DNA of 64,000 bases from an uncultured Lachnospiraceae bacterium (GTDB lineage Bacteria > Bacillota > Clostridia > Lachnospirales > Lachnospiraceae): the NCBI GenBank assembly GCA_910587295.1, contig CAJULP010000088.1, positions 25,270 to 89,269 of the forward strand. Direction: 5' to 3'. Both the position numbers and the translations under genes were made by a program. Under the pieces are notes generated by a model. It saw only the letters and a program-made list of their open reading frames with translations, was not told the DNA's origin and made no database searches. Below are positions 9,142-17,998 of the stretch, one piece after another; position 1 is the first letter of the stretch, and each line of letters starts with the position of its first letter.

Positions 9142-10449
9142 TTAAAATGCCAACAATGCGTCAATATCTGCGGTCATTCCTTCGCAAGCCTGCTCTACCG
9201 TCATGTTTCCTGACACGGCATTTTGAATATACTGATAAATGACAGGCTCCATTTCCGCCCAATTTTCATAAGTAGGTTCTGCTTTTGAATTGTTAAGCTG
9301 CTCTGTAAAGGGCTTTAGCGCCTCTTCAGAAAACTGTTCATATTCAATTGCCGTCTTGCTTGCCGGGAAGGAATCTGTAAGGCGCGCCTGGTTTTCAGGT
9401 GTGGTGATGTAAGCAAGGAACCTTGCGGCCGCTTCTTTGTTTTCACTGTTTTTCGCCATGGATACACACCAGCCGTTTGCCGTGGTACATCCCATTTTAC
9501 CGTCTCCCGGTATTACTGCGGTCTTAAAATTAAGGTCCGGATACTCTGATCTTAAAGGCTCCACATCGAAAGGACCGGTGAAGTTAAAAGCTATCTGCCC
9601 TGATGCAAACATTTCCCTCATCTTTGTATTATCAATTTCCGCACTGCTGGGAGATGCATAGCCTTCACTTATGGAATTAACAATGTTGCCAAGCGCTTTT
9701 TTTGCCGCATCACTGTCAAGTAAACACTTGGTCTCATCCTCATTTAAGATATCCCCGCCGTAAGTGTATAACTGCTGCACCAGCCTGGTTACGGCATTCG
9801 CCTGATTTCCTAACGGCCATGCAAAGCCATAGACACCATCTCCGGACAGTTCTTTACTCATGGCAGCCATCTCATCCCAATCCGTAGGAAAAGATTCATA
9901 ACCAGCTTCTTTTAACATATCCACATTGTAGTAAATCCCCGATCCGTCATAACGGAAAGGAATCCCATAAATTTCATCGTCAAGAGAGGTGATCGCAAGG
10001 GCCGGTTCCAGAAGATCGTCAAAATCAACAGAAGCTGCCCTCCCCAATTCCGACAACGGCTCTAAAAGATCTTTTTTGGCAAAAGGTCCTACATCCGTCA
10101 GCAAAATAGTAAATAATTCCGGTGCATTCTTAGCGCTGATTGCTGTCGTGATCTTACTTTTATAAGTATCCCAATCTGTGATCACAAGTTCTACTTTAAT
10201 GTCAGGATTTTCTTTTTCAAACTCGGCTGCCATCTCACGGCTTTCCGGTTCATCCCAGTTAGGTGTCCACCACTGGATTGTTACCTGCCCTGTACCTTCA
10301 GTCTTATCGGTATCCGCGTTTTGTGAATTATCTGTCTCCTGCTTTGCTGCAGGCTGCTGCGTATCTGCAGCGGAACCCTTATTACCACATCCCGCAAGCA
10401 TACCTGCCATCAAAACCACTGCCATAAATACTGCTGTTAACCTCTTCAT
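9142..10449 (-). CDS. Extracellular sugar-binding lipoprotein of an ABC importer
   Basis: 435 residues. A lipoprotein signal peptide ends in the lipobox LAGC at about residue 21, followed by a Ser/Thr/Asp/Gln-rich linker. The mature part is a family 1 solute-binding protein: VTIQWWTPNWDEPESREMAAEFEKENPDIKVE at the start, and YGIPFRYDGSGIYYNVDMLKEAG and GFAWPLGN in the ligand cleft region. It captures the substrate at the outer membrane face for the two permeases encoded downstream. Its ATG overlaps the epimerase stop codon by four bases, so it is the second gene after the operator at 11775. Confidence 0.93.
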   Translation of the reverse strand: MKRLTAVFMAVVLMAGMLAGCGNKGSAADTQQPAAKQETDNSQNADTDKTEGTGQVTIQWWTPNWDEPESREMAAEFEKENPDIKVELVITDWDTYKSKITTAISAKNAPELFTILLTDVGPFAKKDLLEPLSELGRAASVDFDDLLEPALAITSLDDEIYGIPFRYDGSGIYYNVDMLKEAGYESFPTDWDEMAAMSKELSGDGVYGFAWPLGNQANAVTRLVQQLYTYGGDILNEDETKCLLDSDAAKKALGNIVNSISEGYASPSSAEIDNTKMREMFASGQIAFNFTGPFDVEPLRSEYPDLNFKTAVIPGDGKMGCTTANGWCVSMAKNSENKEAAARFLAYITTPENQARLTDSFPASKTAIEYEQFSEEALKPFTEQLNNSKAEPTYENWAEMEPVIYQYIQNAVSGNMTVEQACEGMTADIDALLAF

Positions 10450-11726
10450 CCTTTTCCTCCTTCTTTTGAATGTCTGTCATTTGCTTTACCCTTTTGCTCC
10501 AAGTACTCTTCCAGCAATGTTACTAACTGCATCAGGCACCGTGGCACATGATAAGGACCTTTTAATTCAAATCCTTTATAATCTGAAACCATCCTGCCAT
10601 CTCTTTTCAGAATGCTGTACCATTCCCCATACTCTTTATCCCTGAAATTATTTTGTACATAATCATACATTTTCATGAAATATCTAAAATGTTTTTCATT
10701 TTCATGAAAAAGGGCACTCATTCCCAAAGCATACAAGCCTTCCGCCTGGACCCACCATATTTTATCGTTCCATGCTGCCGGAATACCTGCATAGGAATTG
10801 ACCAAAAAACGCTCTTCCAACATGCCATCTAAATCCACATGCTGATAAAATCCGCCATATTCTTCATCATAGCAGCGTTGGATCACCCAGTCTAACACCC
10901 TCATAGCGCGCTTACCGTATTCAGTATTCCCACATTTTATTCCGGCTTTCATTGAAAACCACATAGCCTCCATCGTATGGCCCGGATCAATCAACCTCCC
11001 TTCTCCTTCCGGTTTTGGCTTCCCATCTGTTCCGATATATTCAAAAGGCGCCTCATACGCATCACTGGCATATTCATACAAAGATTTTTCCACACAACGC
11101 TTTAAAATCTTTTCATATTTATCTCCAAACAGATCCCTGCTTTCTAATGCCACCAAAAGCGTCATGAAATTCACGGCATGCTTCTGATAACCCGGACGTA
11201 TCCCCTCCATTGCAAGTACTTTTGGATCTTCTACATTTTGAAATAACCGATCGCTTAATTTTCCTGCAAGTTCCCGGTCCTTGAAAGCCTTTTCAATCCC
11301 ACATGCTTTCACGTATTCATAAAGACCTTTTACCGCAAAATGATCTGTAAAAATGGAGACCGGTCCGTTTAAAACTTTGCCCTCACGGCTCATCATCTGG
11401 TGGAAACGCCCCTTTCCGGCATAAAATCCGGTATCCAGGTACACCCTGCCTGCGCGGGCTATATCCAGCCATTTTTCGTTTTGCCAAATGGTGTTATAAA
11501 AAGCGGCAAACGTATACATGGTACGCCCCACAAACCACCCCGGTTTTTTTGTGTCAAACAAATTCCCCCCGCGGTCAAAGTAATTCAGATAACCCGGATA
11601 GGTTTCATCCACCACTCTTTTTTCCCAAAACGGAATGACTTCATATAAAAGTTCTTCTTTTATTTTTTTTAAAAGAATCGTTAATTCTTTTTCATGTCTT
11701 GTATAAAATTCTGATTTCCCTTCCAT
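10446..11726 (-). CDS. AGE-family epimerase/isomerase (N-acylglucosamine 2-epimerase family)
   Basis: 426 residues forming the (alpha/alpha)6 barrel of the AGE superfamily. Conserved elements are YPGYLNYFDRGGN at the substrate entrance, LIDPGHTMEAMWF (catalytic His), GGFYQHVD, and KIWWVQAEGLYAL (WWxQAE motif). Members interconvert the C2 configuration or aldose/ketose forms of free sugars or N-acyl amino sugars without phosphorylation. It is the first gene after the LacI-type operator at 11775-11794, about 48 bases upstream of the ATG, so it starts the structural operon. Which sugar is used (N-acetylglucosamine, cellobiose, a uronate or another) is not readable from sequence. Confidence 0.88.
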   Translation of the reverse strand: MEGKSEFYTRHEKELTILLKKIKEELLYEVIPFWEKRVVDETYPGYLNYFDRGGNLFDTKKPGWFVGRTMYTFAAFYNTIWQNEKWLDIARAGRVYLDTGFYAGKGRFHQMMSREGKVLNGPVSIFTDHFAVKGLYEYVKACGIEKAFKDRELAGKLSDRLFQNVEDPKVLAMEGIRPGYQKHAVNFMTLLVALESRDLFGDKYEKILKRCVEKSLYEYASDAYEAPFEYIGTDGKPKPEGEGRLIDPGHTMEAMWFSMKAGIKCGNTEYGKRAMRVLDWVIQRCYDEEYGGFYQHVDLDGMLEERFLVNSYAGIPAAWNDKIWWVQAEGLYALGMSALFHENEKHFRYFMKMYDYVQNNFRDKEYGEWYSILKRDGRMVSDYKGFELKGPYHVPRCLMQLVTLLEEYLEQKGKANDRHSKEGGKG

Positions 11727-11774
11727 CTTTTATCCCTTTTCCCCTGTTTCTCATATGCAAATATGTATTACGCT

Positions 11775-11794
11775 AAATGTAAACGTTTACATTT
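11775..11794. promoter_or_regulatory. LacI-type operator upstream of the epimerase-transport operon
   Basis: A perfect 20-base palindrome, AAATGTAAACGTTTACATTT, lies between the SelA-like gene and the epimerase gene. It is nearly identical to two sites next to the lacI-family gene, so the local regulator is the likely ligand. It also matches the catabolite-response consensus TGWAANCGNTNWCA, so CcpA binding is possible too. Only weak -35/-10 candidates overlap it. Confidence 0.85.
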
Positions 11795-11805
11795 TATGGT
11801 AAAAA

Positions 11806-12915
11806 TTAATCCCCATGTTCTAAAACTTCTTTTAAGCTTTTTCCTACTATATCTGCCTCTTTTTCAGTCAAATTTAAGGGGCTGATATATAATGCATGTT
11901 TTCCTTTATCAAATCCTATATAGATTCCTCTCTCATACATTTCTTTTACAATCCTTTCCCCGTTTGCCTGTGGTCCAAGATATAGAAATAGCCTGGGATA
12001 CGTCTGCCCTACCGGGCCACGGTCTACGGTTTCTGTATGGACCACCAGACCCGCATCCGCCACATAAGATGCCACCACCTCATTTCTTTTCACAAAGTCT
12101 GATTGGTTCCGCTCATGATCCGCTTCTATATAATTTTTCACTGCCACGTACAAGCCTGCCATACTTTCTCTGGATGATTTACAGAAACGGCAGATACCAT
12201 GATTAGGCGCTCCAAAGCGCACGCAGTCTTCTATCAATTCCTTTTTCCCAACAATCAATCCGCTGTCCGCCGGACCGCAAAGCGTTTTTCCGCCGCTGAA
12301 AATGACCAGATCCGCCCCTTCTTTGGTAAGTTTCCAAAGGTTTTCTACCGGTGGAAGCTGGGCTGCCGCATCCACTACAACCGGGATATGATATCTGTGC
12401 GCAATCTCGATCGTCTGTGAAAGTTCCATAGACCCTCTCTCATATAGGGAAGACAAAAAGTAAAATACCGCTGCGGTCTTTTCATTGATGCTCCCCTCCA
12501 ATTCATATGCAAGGGTCTCATCCGCATCCCCTATCTCTACCTTCACTGCCCCACTTGCCCAGATAGCCGCATCATAAGCATTTCTCTGAGAACGCATTAC
12601 GATAATCTCATTTTTCATGCCTTTGGATTCGGGAAGCCTTGTATACCGGTACATGCTCCCTTCCGCCATGCAGACGCAGGCTGCAAGTAAAAGCGCCCCT
12701 GCCGCACCATTGGAAATATATGCGCCTTCATTGCCTGTCATCTGGGCAAGAGAACACCCCAGGCTTCTTTGCAGCTGTTCCATATCCACAAAATGCCGGG
12801 ATACTTCCCTCATTGCTTCTAAGGTATTCTCTGCCATACGGCTGCCGCCATAGATCGTATAAGTATCATGGGCATTGATAAAAGGCTTTAATCCCTGTTC
12901 CTTAAAAAAATCCAT
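11806..12915 (-). CDS. SelA-like PLP-dependent enzyme (DgaE/selA-related ammonia-lyase family)
   Basis: 369 residues of fold-type I PLP enzymes related to L-seryl-tRNA(Sec) selenium transferase and to D-glucosaminate-6-phosphate ammonia-lyase (DgaE, TIGR01437-like). The PLP Lys is seen in FSGGKTLCGP, the cofactor-binding Asp in VVVDAAAQLPP, and the N-terminal glycine loop in NEGAYISNGAAGALLLAA. The length is short for true SelA, and no selenium genes are nearby, so a catabolic lyase is favoured. The ATG at 12915 has an AAAGGA nine bases upstream, while the ATG at 12924 directly abuts it. Lyases of this group release enamine intermediates, matching the two RidA genes in the same locus. Confidence 0.84.
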   Translation of the reverse strand: MDFFKEQGLKPFINAHDTYTIYGGSRMAENTLEAMREVSRHFVDMEQLQRSLGCSLAQMTGNEGAYISNGAAGALLLAACVCMAEGSMYRYTRLPESKGMKNEIIVMRSQRNAYDAAIWASGAVKVEIGDADETLAYELEGSINEKTAAVFYFLSSLYERGSMELSQTIEIAHRYHIPVVVDAAAQLPPVENLWKLTKEGADLVIFSGGKTLCGPADSGLIVGKKELIEDCVRFGAPNHGICRFCKSSRESMAGLYVAVKNYIEADHERNQSDFVKRNEVVASYVADAGLVVHTETVDRGPVGQTYPRLFLYLGPQANGERIVKEMYERGIYIGFDKGKHALYISPLNLTEKEADIVGKSLKEVLEHGD

Positions 12916-12929
12916 TTCCCACATTCCTT

Positions 12930-13715
12930 TCAGTGTGCTTTGATACTTGCCCCGCCATCCACCATGATCGTCTGTCCGGTTATGTAGGAAGACATATCAC
13001 TCGCCAGGAAAAGCGCCGCATTTGCAATGTCCTCCATCTTCCCCGGTAAAAGAGGCTGCATATGCCGGAGCATTTCCATAAAATCTTCCCTTTCTTTTCC
13101 TTCCGGGTAAGTATTGATCTCATCTAACATATTATCGCTCATGATAAGACCCGGAGAAATATTGTTTACCCGTATCCCTGCATCCGCATAGTCAAGCGCC
13201 ATGGCTCTTGCCGTTGCATTAAGGGCGCCTTTTGTTCCGGCATAAATTCCAAATCCCGGCATAGTCATAGTTCCGTGGATGGAAGAAATATTAATAATAT
13301 TGCCGTATTTTCTCTTAAGCATGCCGGGAAGCAGCTCCTTTGCACAAATTAACCCGCTTTTATAATTTGTATCAATTGCCGTTTCCAGCCAGGACTCGTC
13401 ATATTCATGGATTTTTCCATGGCGGTTGATCCCTACCGTATTGACCAGAATGTCAATTCCACCAAAATCCGTGATCAACTGTCCGCATACCTTTTTTACC
13501 TCATTCAAATTAGAAAGGTCTAAAACATACCCTTTGGAATCCGGGGATAGTTTCTTAAGTTCCTCTTCCGTTTCTTTAAGCTTGGGTAAATTCTTACCGC
13601 CTACTGCCGCAATTGCCCCATGCTTTGCAAATAACATTGCAATTTCCCGTCCTATTCCTCTTGCTCCTGTGGTGATAAAAGCTCTTTTTCCTGTAAGCAT
13701 CCTTCCATAATCCAT
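12930..13715 (-). CDS. SDR-family NAD(P)-dependent oxidoreductase (gluconate 5-dehydrogenase-like)
   Basis: 261 residues of a classical short-chain dehydrogenase. The cofactor motif is TTGARGIG (the first Gly of TGxxxGxG is kept), the structural motif is NTVGIN (usual NNAG), and the catalytic triad is Ser in ISSIHG with Tyr and Lys in YAGTKGA. The C-terminus has the PLLPGKMEDIANAALFLASD...GQTIMVDGG block typical of gluconate/glucose dehydrogenases. It starts two bases after the lacI-type stop codon and ends five to fourteen bases before the SelA-like gene, so these three form one operon. It likely oxidises a hydroxyl of the imported sugar or its acid. Confidence 0.9.
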   Translation of the reverse strand: MDYGRMLTGKRAFITTGARGIGREIAMLFAKHGAIAAVGGKNLPKLKETEEELKKLSPDSKGYVLDLSNLNEVKKVCGQLITDFGGIDILVNTVGINRHGKIHEYDESWLETAIDTNYKSGLICAKELLPGMLKRKYGNIINISSIHGTMTMPGFGIYAGTKGALNATARAMALDYADAGIRVNNISPGLIMSDNMLDEINTYPEGKEREDFMEMLRHMQPLLPGKMEDIANAALFLASDMSSYITGQTIMVDGGASIKAH

Positions 13716-13717
13716 GG

Positions 13718-14752
13718 CTACCTTAATTCCCCCACCGTTTCTTTTTCCACAATATTGGTCTGATACATGATTCTGACCGGTTCCATTTCCTTATCACTGT
13801 TGAGCCGTTCGCTCAATATCCTCACACTGTCCATTCCTATGTTATATAAAGGCTGGCTTACCGAAGTAATCTCCGGCCCCCGGTAATGATCCGGTAAAAT
13901 CGTCTGGTTGTCAAATCCCATAATGGAAATATCTTCCGGAATCCGAAGCCCTCTGTCAAGTACGGCCCGGATTGCAAAACTTGCAATCGCATCATCCGAA
14001 CAAAACACTGCCGTAGGCGGCATCTGCAGATCAAGCAAGGCATTCATACACTCATAACCGCTTCTGTAATCCGTGGATGTGCATTGGACATACTGTTCCT
14101 TTACCTGTAATCCTGCTTTCTGCATTGCGTCCACATAACCGTCAAGCCGCTCTTTTGTCACCTTTTTGTTAGGGTTACCACAAATATGTGCAATATCCCT
14201 ATGGCCTTTGCCGATCAAATACTTCACAGCCTGTCTGGCTCCACCTAAGTTGTCGATTAAAAGCTTATTGCACGCAAGCTCCGGAACGTCATTTTCAATC
14301 ATGACATAATCCACATTTCTGATTTCCTTCAAATAATGAATGACGCTTTCATCATTAAGATAAGATCCATACAAGATCACTGCGTCAACTACACCATTTG
14401 TCAAATACTTAACATATTTTTCTTTGCTTTCCACATCACCGCCTAAAACGCTGCAAAACATGACCGCATAGCTTGTCTGCTGGGCAGACATCTCAAATCC
14501 TTTGATCAAATCGTGGAAAAATGGATCATGAAGATTGTTGACAATGATCCCAATACAATTAGTCCTTTGTTTCACCAACGCCCTGGCTGCATGATTGGGA
14601 CTGTACCCCAAAGTTTCAATAGCGTCTAAAACCTTTTGCCTTACTTCAGGTTTCACCTTGTTAATATTGTTGACCACCCTTGATACCGTTGCTGAAGACA
14701 CATTTGCTTCCCGCGCAACATCAATAATACTGACTCCCTTTTGGCTTTTCAT
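13718..14752 (-). CDS. LacI-family transcriptional regulator
   Basis: About 344 residues: an N-terminal helix-turn-helix (VSIIDVAREANVSSATVSRVVN) with hinge (VLDAIETLGYSPNHAARAL), then a periplasmic-binding-protein-like effector domain (NCIGIIVNNLHDPFFHDLIKGFE...). The ATG at 14752 has a GGGG nine bases upstream; ATGs at 14770 and 14761 have no properly spaced site. It is the first gene of the lacI-SDR-SelA transcript and sits under two operators (14774-14793 and 14821-14840), so autorepression is likely. By genome context and shared operator it should also control the epimerase-transport-RraA operon. The effector is unknown, probably a pathway intermediate. Confidence 0.93.
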   Translation of the reverse strand: MKSQKGVSIIDVAREANVSSATVSRVVNNINKVKPEVRQKVLDAIETLGYSPNHAARALVKQRTNCIGIIVNNLHDPFFHDLIKGFEMSAQQTSYAVMFCSVLGGDVESKEKYVKYLTNGVVDAVILYGSYLNDESVIHYLKEIRNVDYVMIENDVPELACNKLLIDNLGGARQAVKYLIGKGHRDIAHICGNPNKKVTKERLDGYVDAMQKAGLQVKEQYVQCTSTDYRSGYECMNALLDLQMPPTAVFCSDDAIASFAIRAVLDRGLRIPEDISIMGFDNQTILPDHYRGPEITSVSQPLYNIGMDSVRILSERLNSDKEMEPVRIMYQTNIVEKETVGELR

Positions 14753-14773
14753 CACTACCATCCCCTGCATATT

Positions 14774-14793
14774 ATGTGCAAACGTTTACATTT
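14774..14793. promoter_or_regulatory. LacI-type operator O2 in the regulator's leader
   Basis: The sequence ATGTGCAAACGTTTACATTT shares the CAAACGTTTAC core with the operators at 11775 and 14821. It is located between the transcription start region and the start codon of the lacI-family gene, 47 bases (centre to centre) from the other site. Confidence 0.8.
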
Positions 14794-14820
14794 TTCTTGT
14801 TAAAAAATATGCAAGTTTTA

Positions 14821-14840
14821 ATTTGTAAACGTTTGCATAT
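14821..14840. promoter_or_regulatory. LacI-type operator O1 at the regulator's promoter
   Basis: The sequence ATTTGTAAACGTTTGCATAT lies just downstream of the -10 element, over the expected transcription start of the lacI-family gene. Bound repressor would block initiation. Together with the site at 14774 it could support looping or cooperative binding. Confidence 0.8.
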
Positions 14841-14844
14841 TTTT

Positions 14845-14873
14845 ATAATATGTCATTTTATCCAAAAAGTCAA
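14845..14873 (-). promoter_or_regulatory. Sigma-A type promoter of the lacI-SDR-SelA operon
   Basis: On the minus strand TTGACT is followed after exactly 17 bases by TATTAT. The operator at 14821-14840 begins five bases beyond the -10, supporting direct repression. Confidence 0.8.
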
Positions 14874-14886
14874 TACCTAAATTATT

Positions 14887-16206
14887 TTATTCTTCCTCCC
14901 ATCGAACCACGTCACCCTTTTTATACTCCTTAGTAGATGACATAATTATCCTACTGTCTTTTGCAAGAATTCCGTCATCTATTGCTGCCCAGGCTTCATT
15001 TTTATCAATAATCCTCACATTGGCTTCATCTACATAATATTCCTGCCCTAAAATCCCTTCCCGCTCTTTCAACACATAAACAAAATTGGTTCCATTCCTT
15101 TCATATACTGCTGACGGCGGTACGCAGAGCCTGTACTTTTCTCCTGCCTCAGACCGGGAGATCATGCCTGACAATCCCGGTATCCCTGTACCTTCCGGGA
15201 GATTGATCAATGCTTCATAACTTCCGGGAACAGCTGCGCTTTCCGCAAGATAATCTATGGTTCCTTCCAGTTTAGCGCTCTTACCCTCCAGCTTAATGGA
15301 TACCGAATCCCCCAATCCTACATACTTTTTCTGGCTCTTATCCAAAAACACCTTTAACTGGCATGGAAGGCTCTCATCCGAAATCAGCATGGCCGCCGTA
15401 TCCAATGTCCTGCCACCTACCTGAACAGAAACCGCCGTGACCACACCGCCAAAAGGCGCTGTTACAGTTCCCTGGCTTTCCATGATCTTCCTATACTCTC
15501 CAAGCTGGGATAAAAGTGTTTCTTTTTCAAGCTTTGCAATATCAAGATCAGAAGAAATCTGATCCGGCATCAGAATATCCTCTACACGTCTTCCGGCCTG
15601 CTTGACCGCTTCATCCCGCTTTGCCCTGGCATCCGCTTCCCCGTATGCCGCACTTTGCAGGGCATCCTGCAATGTCTCATCTTCCCCTCCGCCCTCTATA
15701 TCATCCATATCCTCCTTTGCCTGCACATAATCTTCCGCCGCCCGTCCGATATAGGTATCTTCCAGTCTTGCAGTAGTGTCGTAATCTTCCCTTGCACGGG
15801 CAAGCTCAAGGTCTTTTTTTTGCTGCTCAAGAGCCTGATTTTCCAATATGGCATTAATCTGCAATTCTATCTTGCCAATCTCATCCTGTTTTTGTTCTAT
15901 AAACTCTTTTAAGTCTTCCAGATCAATTTGAAACAAAACATCCCCTTCTTCCACCCGGTCTCCTACATGCACTAAAATAGCGTCTACCCGAAGCCCCGGA
16001 AAATAATTGACCGCCCTTTCGCCACCTGCTGCCACGATTCCTTCCGCTTCTACCAAATGTTCCACATACTTTTCTTCCGGCATTACTGTGCTGACCATAG
16101 GGAGCTGATAGGCATAAATACTTTTCGAGACCACTGTACAGACCAGCATTAAAATCAAAAAAAACGCAAATGCAATTATAATTTTCTTAATCCTTTGATT
16201 TTTCAC
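14887..16206 (-). CDS. HlyD-like membrane fusion/efflux adaptor protein
   Basis: 439 residues. A single N-terminal membrane helix (about residues 8-30) is followed by a lipoyl-like half motif (GLRVDAILVHVGDRVEEGDVLFQIDLEDL), a helical hairpin rich in Gln/Glu/Lys (about residues 110-230), the second lipoyl half (GTVTAPFGGVVTAVSVQVGGRTL) and beta-barrel domains. This is the order of RND/MacA-type periplasmic adaptors. The GTG start has an AAGGAG six bases upstream and follows the permease gene by three bases. Finding it as the last gene of a sugar-type ABC import operon is odd, because no MacB, RND or HlyB partner is encoded nearby. Confidence 0.85.
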   Translation of the reverse strand: MKNQRIKKIIIAFAFFLILMLVCTVVSKSIYAYQLPMVSTVMPEEKYVEHLVEAEGIVAAGGERAVNYFPGLRVDAILVHVGDRVEEGDVLFQIDLEDLKEFIEQKQDEIGKIELQINAILENQALEQQKKDLELARAREDYDTTARLEDTYIGRAAEDYVQAKEDMDDIEGGGEDETLQDALQSAAYGEADARAKRDEAVKQAGRRVEDILMPDQISSDLDIAKLEKETLLSQLGEYRKIMESQGTVTAPFGGVVTAVSVQVGGRTLDTAAMLISDESLPCQLKVFLDKSQKKYVGLGDSVSIKLEGKSAKLEGTIDYLAESAAVPGSYEALINLPEGTGIPGLSGMISRSEAGEKYRLCVPPSAVYERNGTNFVYVLKEREGILGQEYYVDEANVRIIDKNEAWAAIDDGILAKDSRIIMSSTKEYKKGDVVRWEEE

Positions 16207-16209
16207 ACC

Positions 16210-17109
16210 TTACTCCTTCAACCCTGAATAAATAATTCCCTGCTCCAAATAATCCTGCCCCAGTACAAAAACAAATACCGCAGGAATCAATGTAACCACA
16301 CTGGCACAAAAAGCAAATCCTGCCTGCCCCCAGGTGATTTCCGGCAAATACAAAGATAATGGCCAAAGAGCCTTATCTTCCAAAAAAGCCATTGGCTGCT
16401 CCATCATGTTCCAGTATTCCAAAAATCCCAGCACCATAGCGGACAAAAGCCCGCTTTTCCCAAGAGGAAGACCCAGCTTAAGAAAAATTGTAATCTCCCC
16501 TGCCCCGTCGATCCTTGCCGCTTCCAACAGCTGGGCAGGGATTGCCCGGAATCCCCCATAAGAAAGAAACACCGGAAAAGTGGAAAAAACTGCCGGAAGG
16601 ATGATAGCCAGATGCGTATTTAAAAGAGACAGTCTGTTTAACACCAGATAACAGGATAACATGGTTACCTGAAAGGGAAGCAGCATCAGCACCACATAAA
16701 GAACAAAAAGCACCCGGCTGCCTTTTATCTGATAAACCGCAAATCCCCATGCCGCCGGCACAGCCATCACAAGCTGCCCGGCCAGGATGCAGACCACCAG
16801 CTTCATGGAATTCCAAAACAGAATAAAAAACTGGGGAGTTTCCAACAGAATTTTCTTATAATTTGCAAAGGAAGGATAATCCGGTATCAACTTCCAACTG
16901 ATAAACTCATTTCCCTGGCTAAAGACACTGCTTAAATGATTTCTTAATTCATGGCTATCCATAAGCGCCCCTGACAGCAAGATCAAAACCGGCATGACCA
17001 CAAATACGGCTGGTACCAGAAGCAGTAGAACGATCAATACTTTTTGAACCGCCTTTTTTAACTGTTTGACAGATTTCTCATTCTTTTTTCTTCTTACTTC
17101 CATCTTCAA
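16210..17109 (-). CDS. Carbohydrate ABC transporter permease, MalG type
   Basis: 299 residues with a basic cytoplasmic N-terminus, about six membrane helices and the EAA loop FRAIPAQLLEAARIDGAGEITIFLKLGLPL. It pairs with the MalF-type protein of the upstream gene. The frame starts with TTG at 17109; an ATG two codons later (17103) is an equally possible start, because the only GAGG motif lies eleven bases before the TTG. No ATPase gene is present in the operon, so a shared MsmX-like ATPase is expected. Confidence 0.9.
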   Translation of the reverse strand: MKMEVRRKKNEKSVKQLKKAVQKVLIVLLLLVPAVFVVMPVLILLSGALMDSHELRNHLSSVFSQGNEFISWKLIPDYPSFANYKKILLETPQFFILFWNSMKLVVCILAGQLVMAVPAAWGFAVYQIKGSRVLFVLYVVLMLLPFQVTMLSCYLVLNRLSLLNTHLAIILPAVFSTFPVFLSYGGFRAIPAQLLEAARIDGAGEITIFLKLGLPLGKSGLLSAMVLGFLEYWNMMEQPMAFLEDKALWPLSLYLPEITWGQAGFAFCASVVTLIPAVFVFVLGQDYLEQGIIYSGLKE

Positions 17110-17115
17110 ATTGAT

Positions 17116-17979
17116 TTATGCCTCATTTCGATCCCATAGTCTCTGCAGGATTAATATCACGATCATCAAAAACCCGCCTGTACATACCGCTGCCGCTGCC
17201 ATCTTATCCAGTTCCAGATTCACAAACCAGTTGTTAAACACATGCTGCAGCAGATAAATGCTTTTATCGGGGTAAGCGCCGGATGTCAGATAGGCTTCGC
17301 GATATATCTTAAAGGAATTTAAAAACGACAAAACCACAATAGTATAAAGGCTGCCTTTCAGGTTTGGCAATGTAATATACCACAACCTTTGCAGGCTGTT
17401 TGCGCCATCTACCTTTGCCGCTTCATAAAATTCCGTGGGAATCCCCATTAATCCTGCCAGCCACAAAATAACCGTGTAGCCTAAGTTTTTCCAAATATAG
17501 CTCCCCACCAAAACCCAAAATGCCGCCCCGGACCCCAGGTAATCGGTATGTACCTCTCCCCAAAAACCGGTCCACCCTAAAAGGCGGGTAAGGAACAGGT
17601 TTAGAAACCCCTGTTTATAAAATATCATTTTCCATACCATCACAACCGTTGCCGTAGGCATGGCAAGGGGAAACAGATAGACAGACTTCACAAAACCTTT
17701 GCTTTCCAGTTGATTCAAAAGCAGGGCTGTAACAAACCCTGTTAAAACCAAAAACGGGATACATACCAGCGTAAATTTCAACGTATTACCTACCGCCAGC
17801 AGAAACGCCTGATTATGAAAAATAGTCTGATAATTCTTTATTCCATTAAACTGCCCGGTGACGGCAGTGGTGAAGGATCGCTTCACCACGTCCGCAAAGG
17901 GAAGAATCACAAACAACATAATTCCCGCAAAACTGGGCAATAAGAATACATAAAAGAATTTCCGCTTCTTCTTTAACAT
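17116..17979 (-). CDS. Sugar ABC transporter permease, MalF type
   Basis: 287 residues, six membrane helices, with EAA loop MGIPTEFYEAAKVDGANSLQRLWYITLPNL. The positively charged start (MLKKKRKFF) and first helix are typical of CUT1 permeases. It lies between the large solute-binding protein gene and the MalG-type gene with gaps of 19 and 6 bases. Sequence similarity to the permease at 8248 is limited to family level, so this is a separate system rather than a recent duplication. Confidence 0.92.
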   Translation of the reverse strand: MLKKKRKFFYVFLLPSFAGIMLFVILPFADVVKRSFTTAVTGQFNGIKNYQTIFHNQAFLLAVGNTLKFTLVCIPFLVLTGFVTALLLNQLESKGFVKSVYLFPLAMPTATVVMVWKMIFYKQGFLNLFLTRLLGWTGFWGEVHTDYLGSGAAFWVLVGSYIWKNLGYTVILWLAGLMGIPTEFYEAAKVDGANSLQRLWYITLPNLKGSLYTIVVLSFLNSFKIYREAYLTSGAYPDKSIYLLQHVFNNWFVNLELDKMAAAAVCTGGFLMIVILILQRLWDRNEA

Positions 17980-17998
17980 CCATCATTTCTCCATTATT

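Noticed and set aside
11806..12915. A true selenocysteine synthase (SelA).
   Set aside because: The protein is shorter than SelA, and no selB, selC or selD is nearby; the catabolic neighbours favour a SelA-related lyase.
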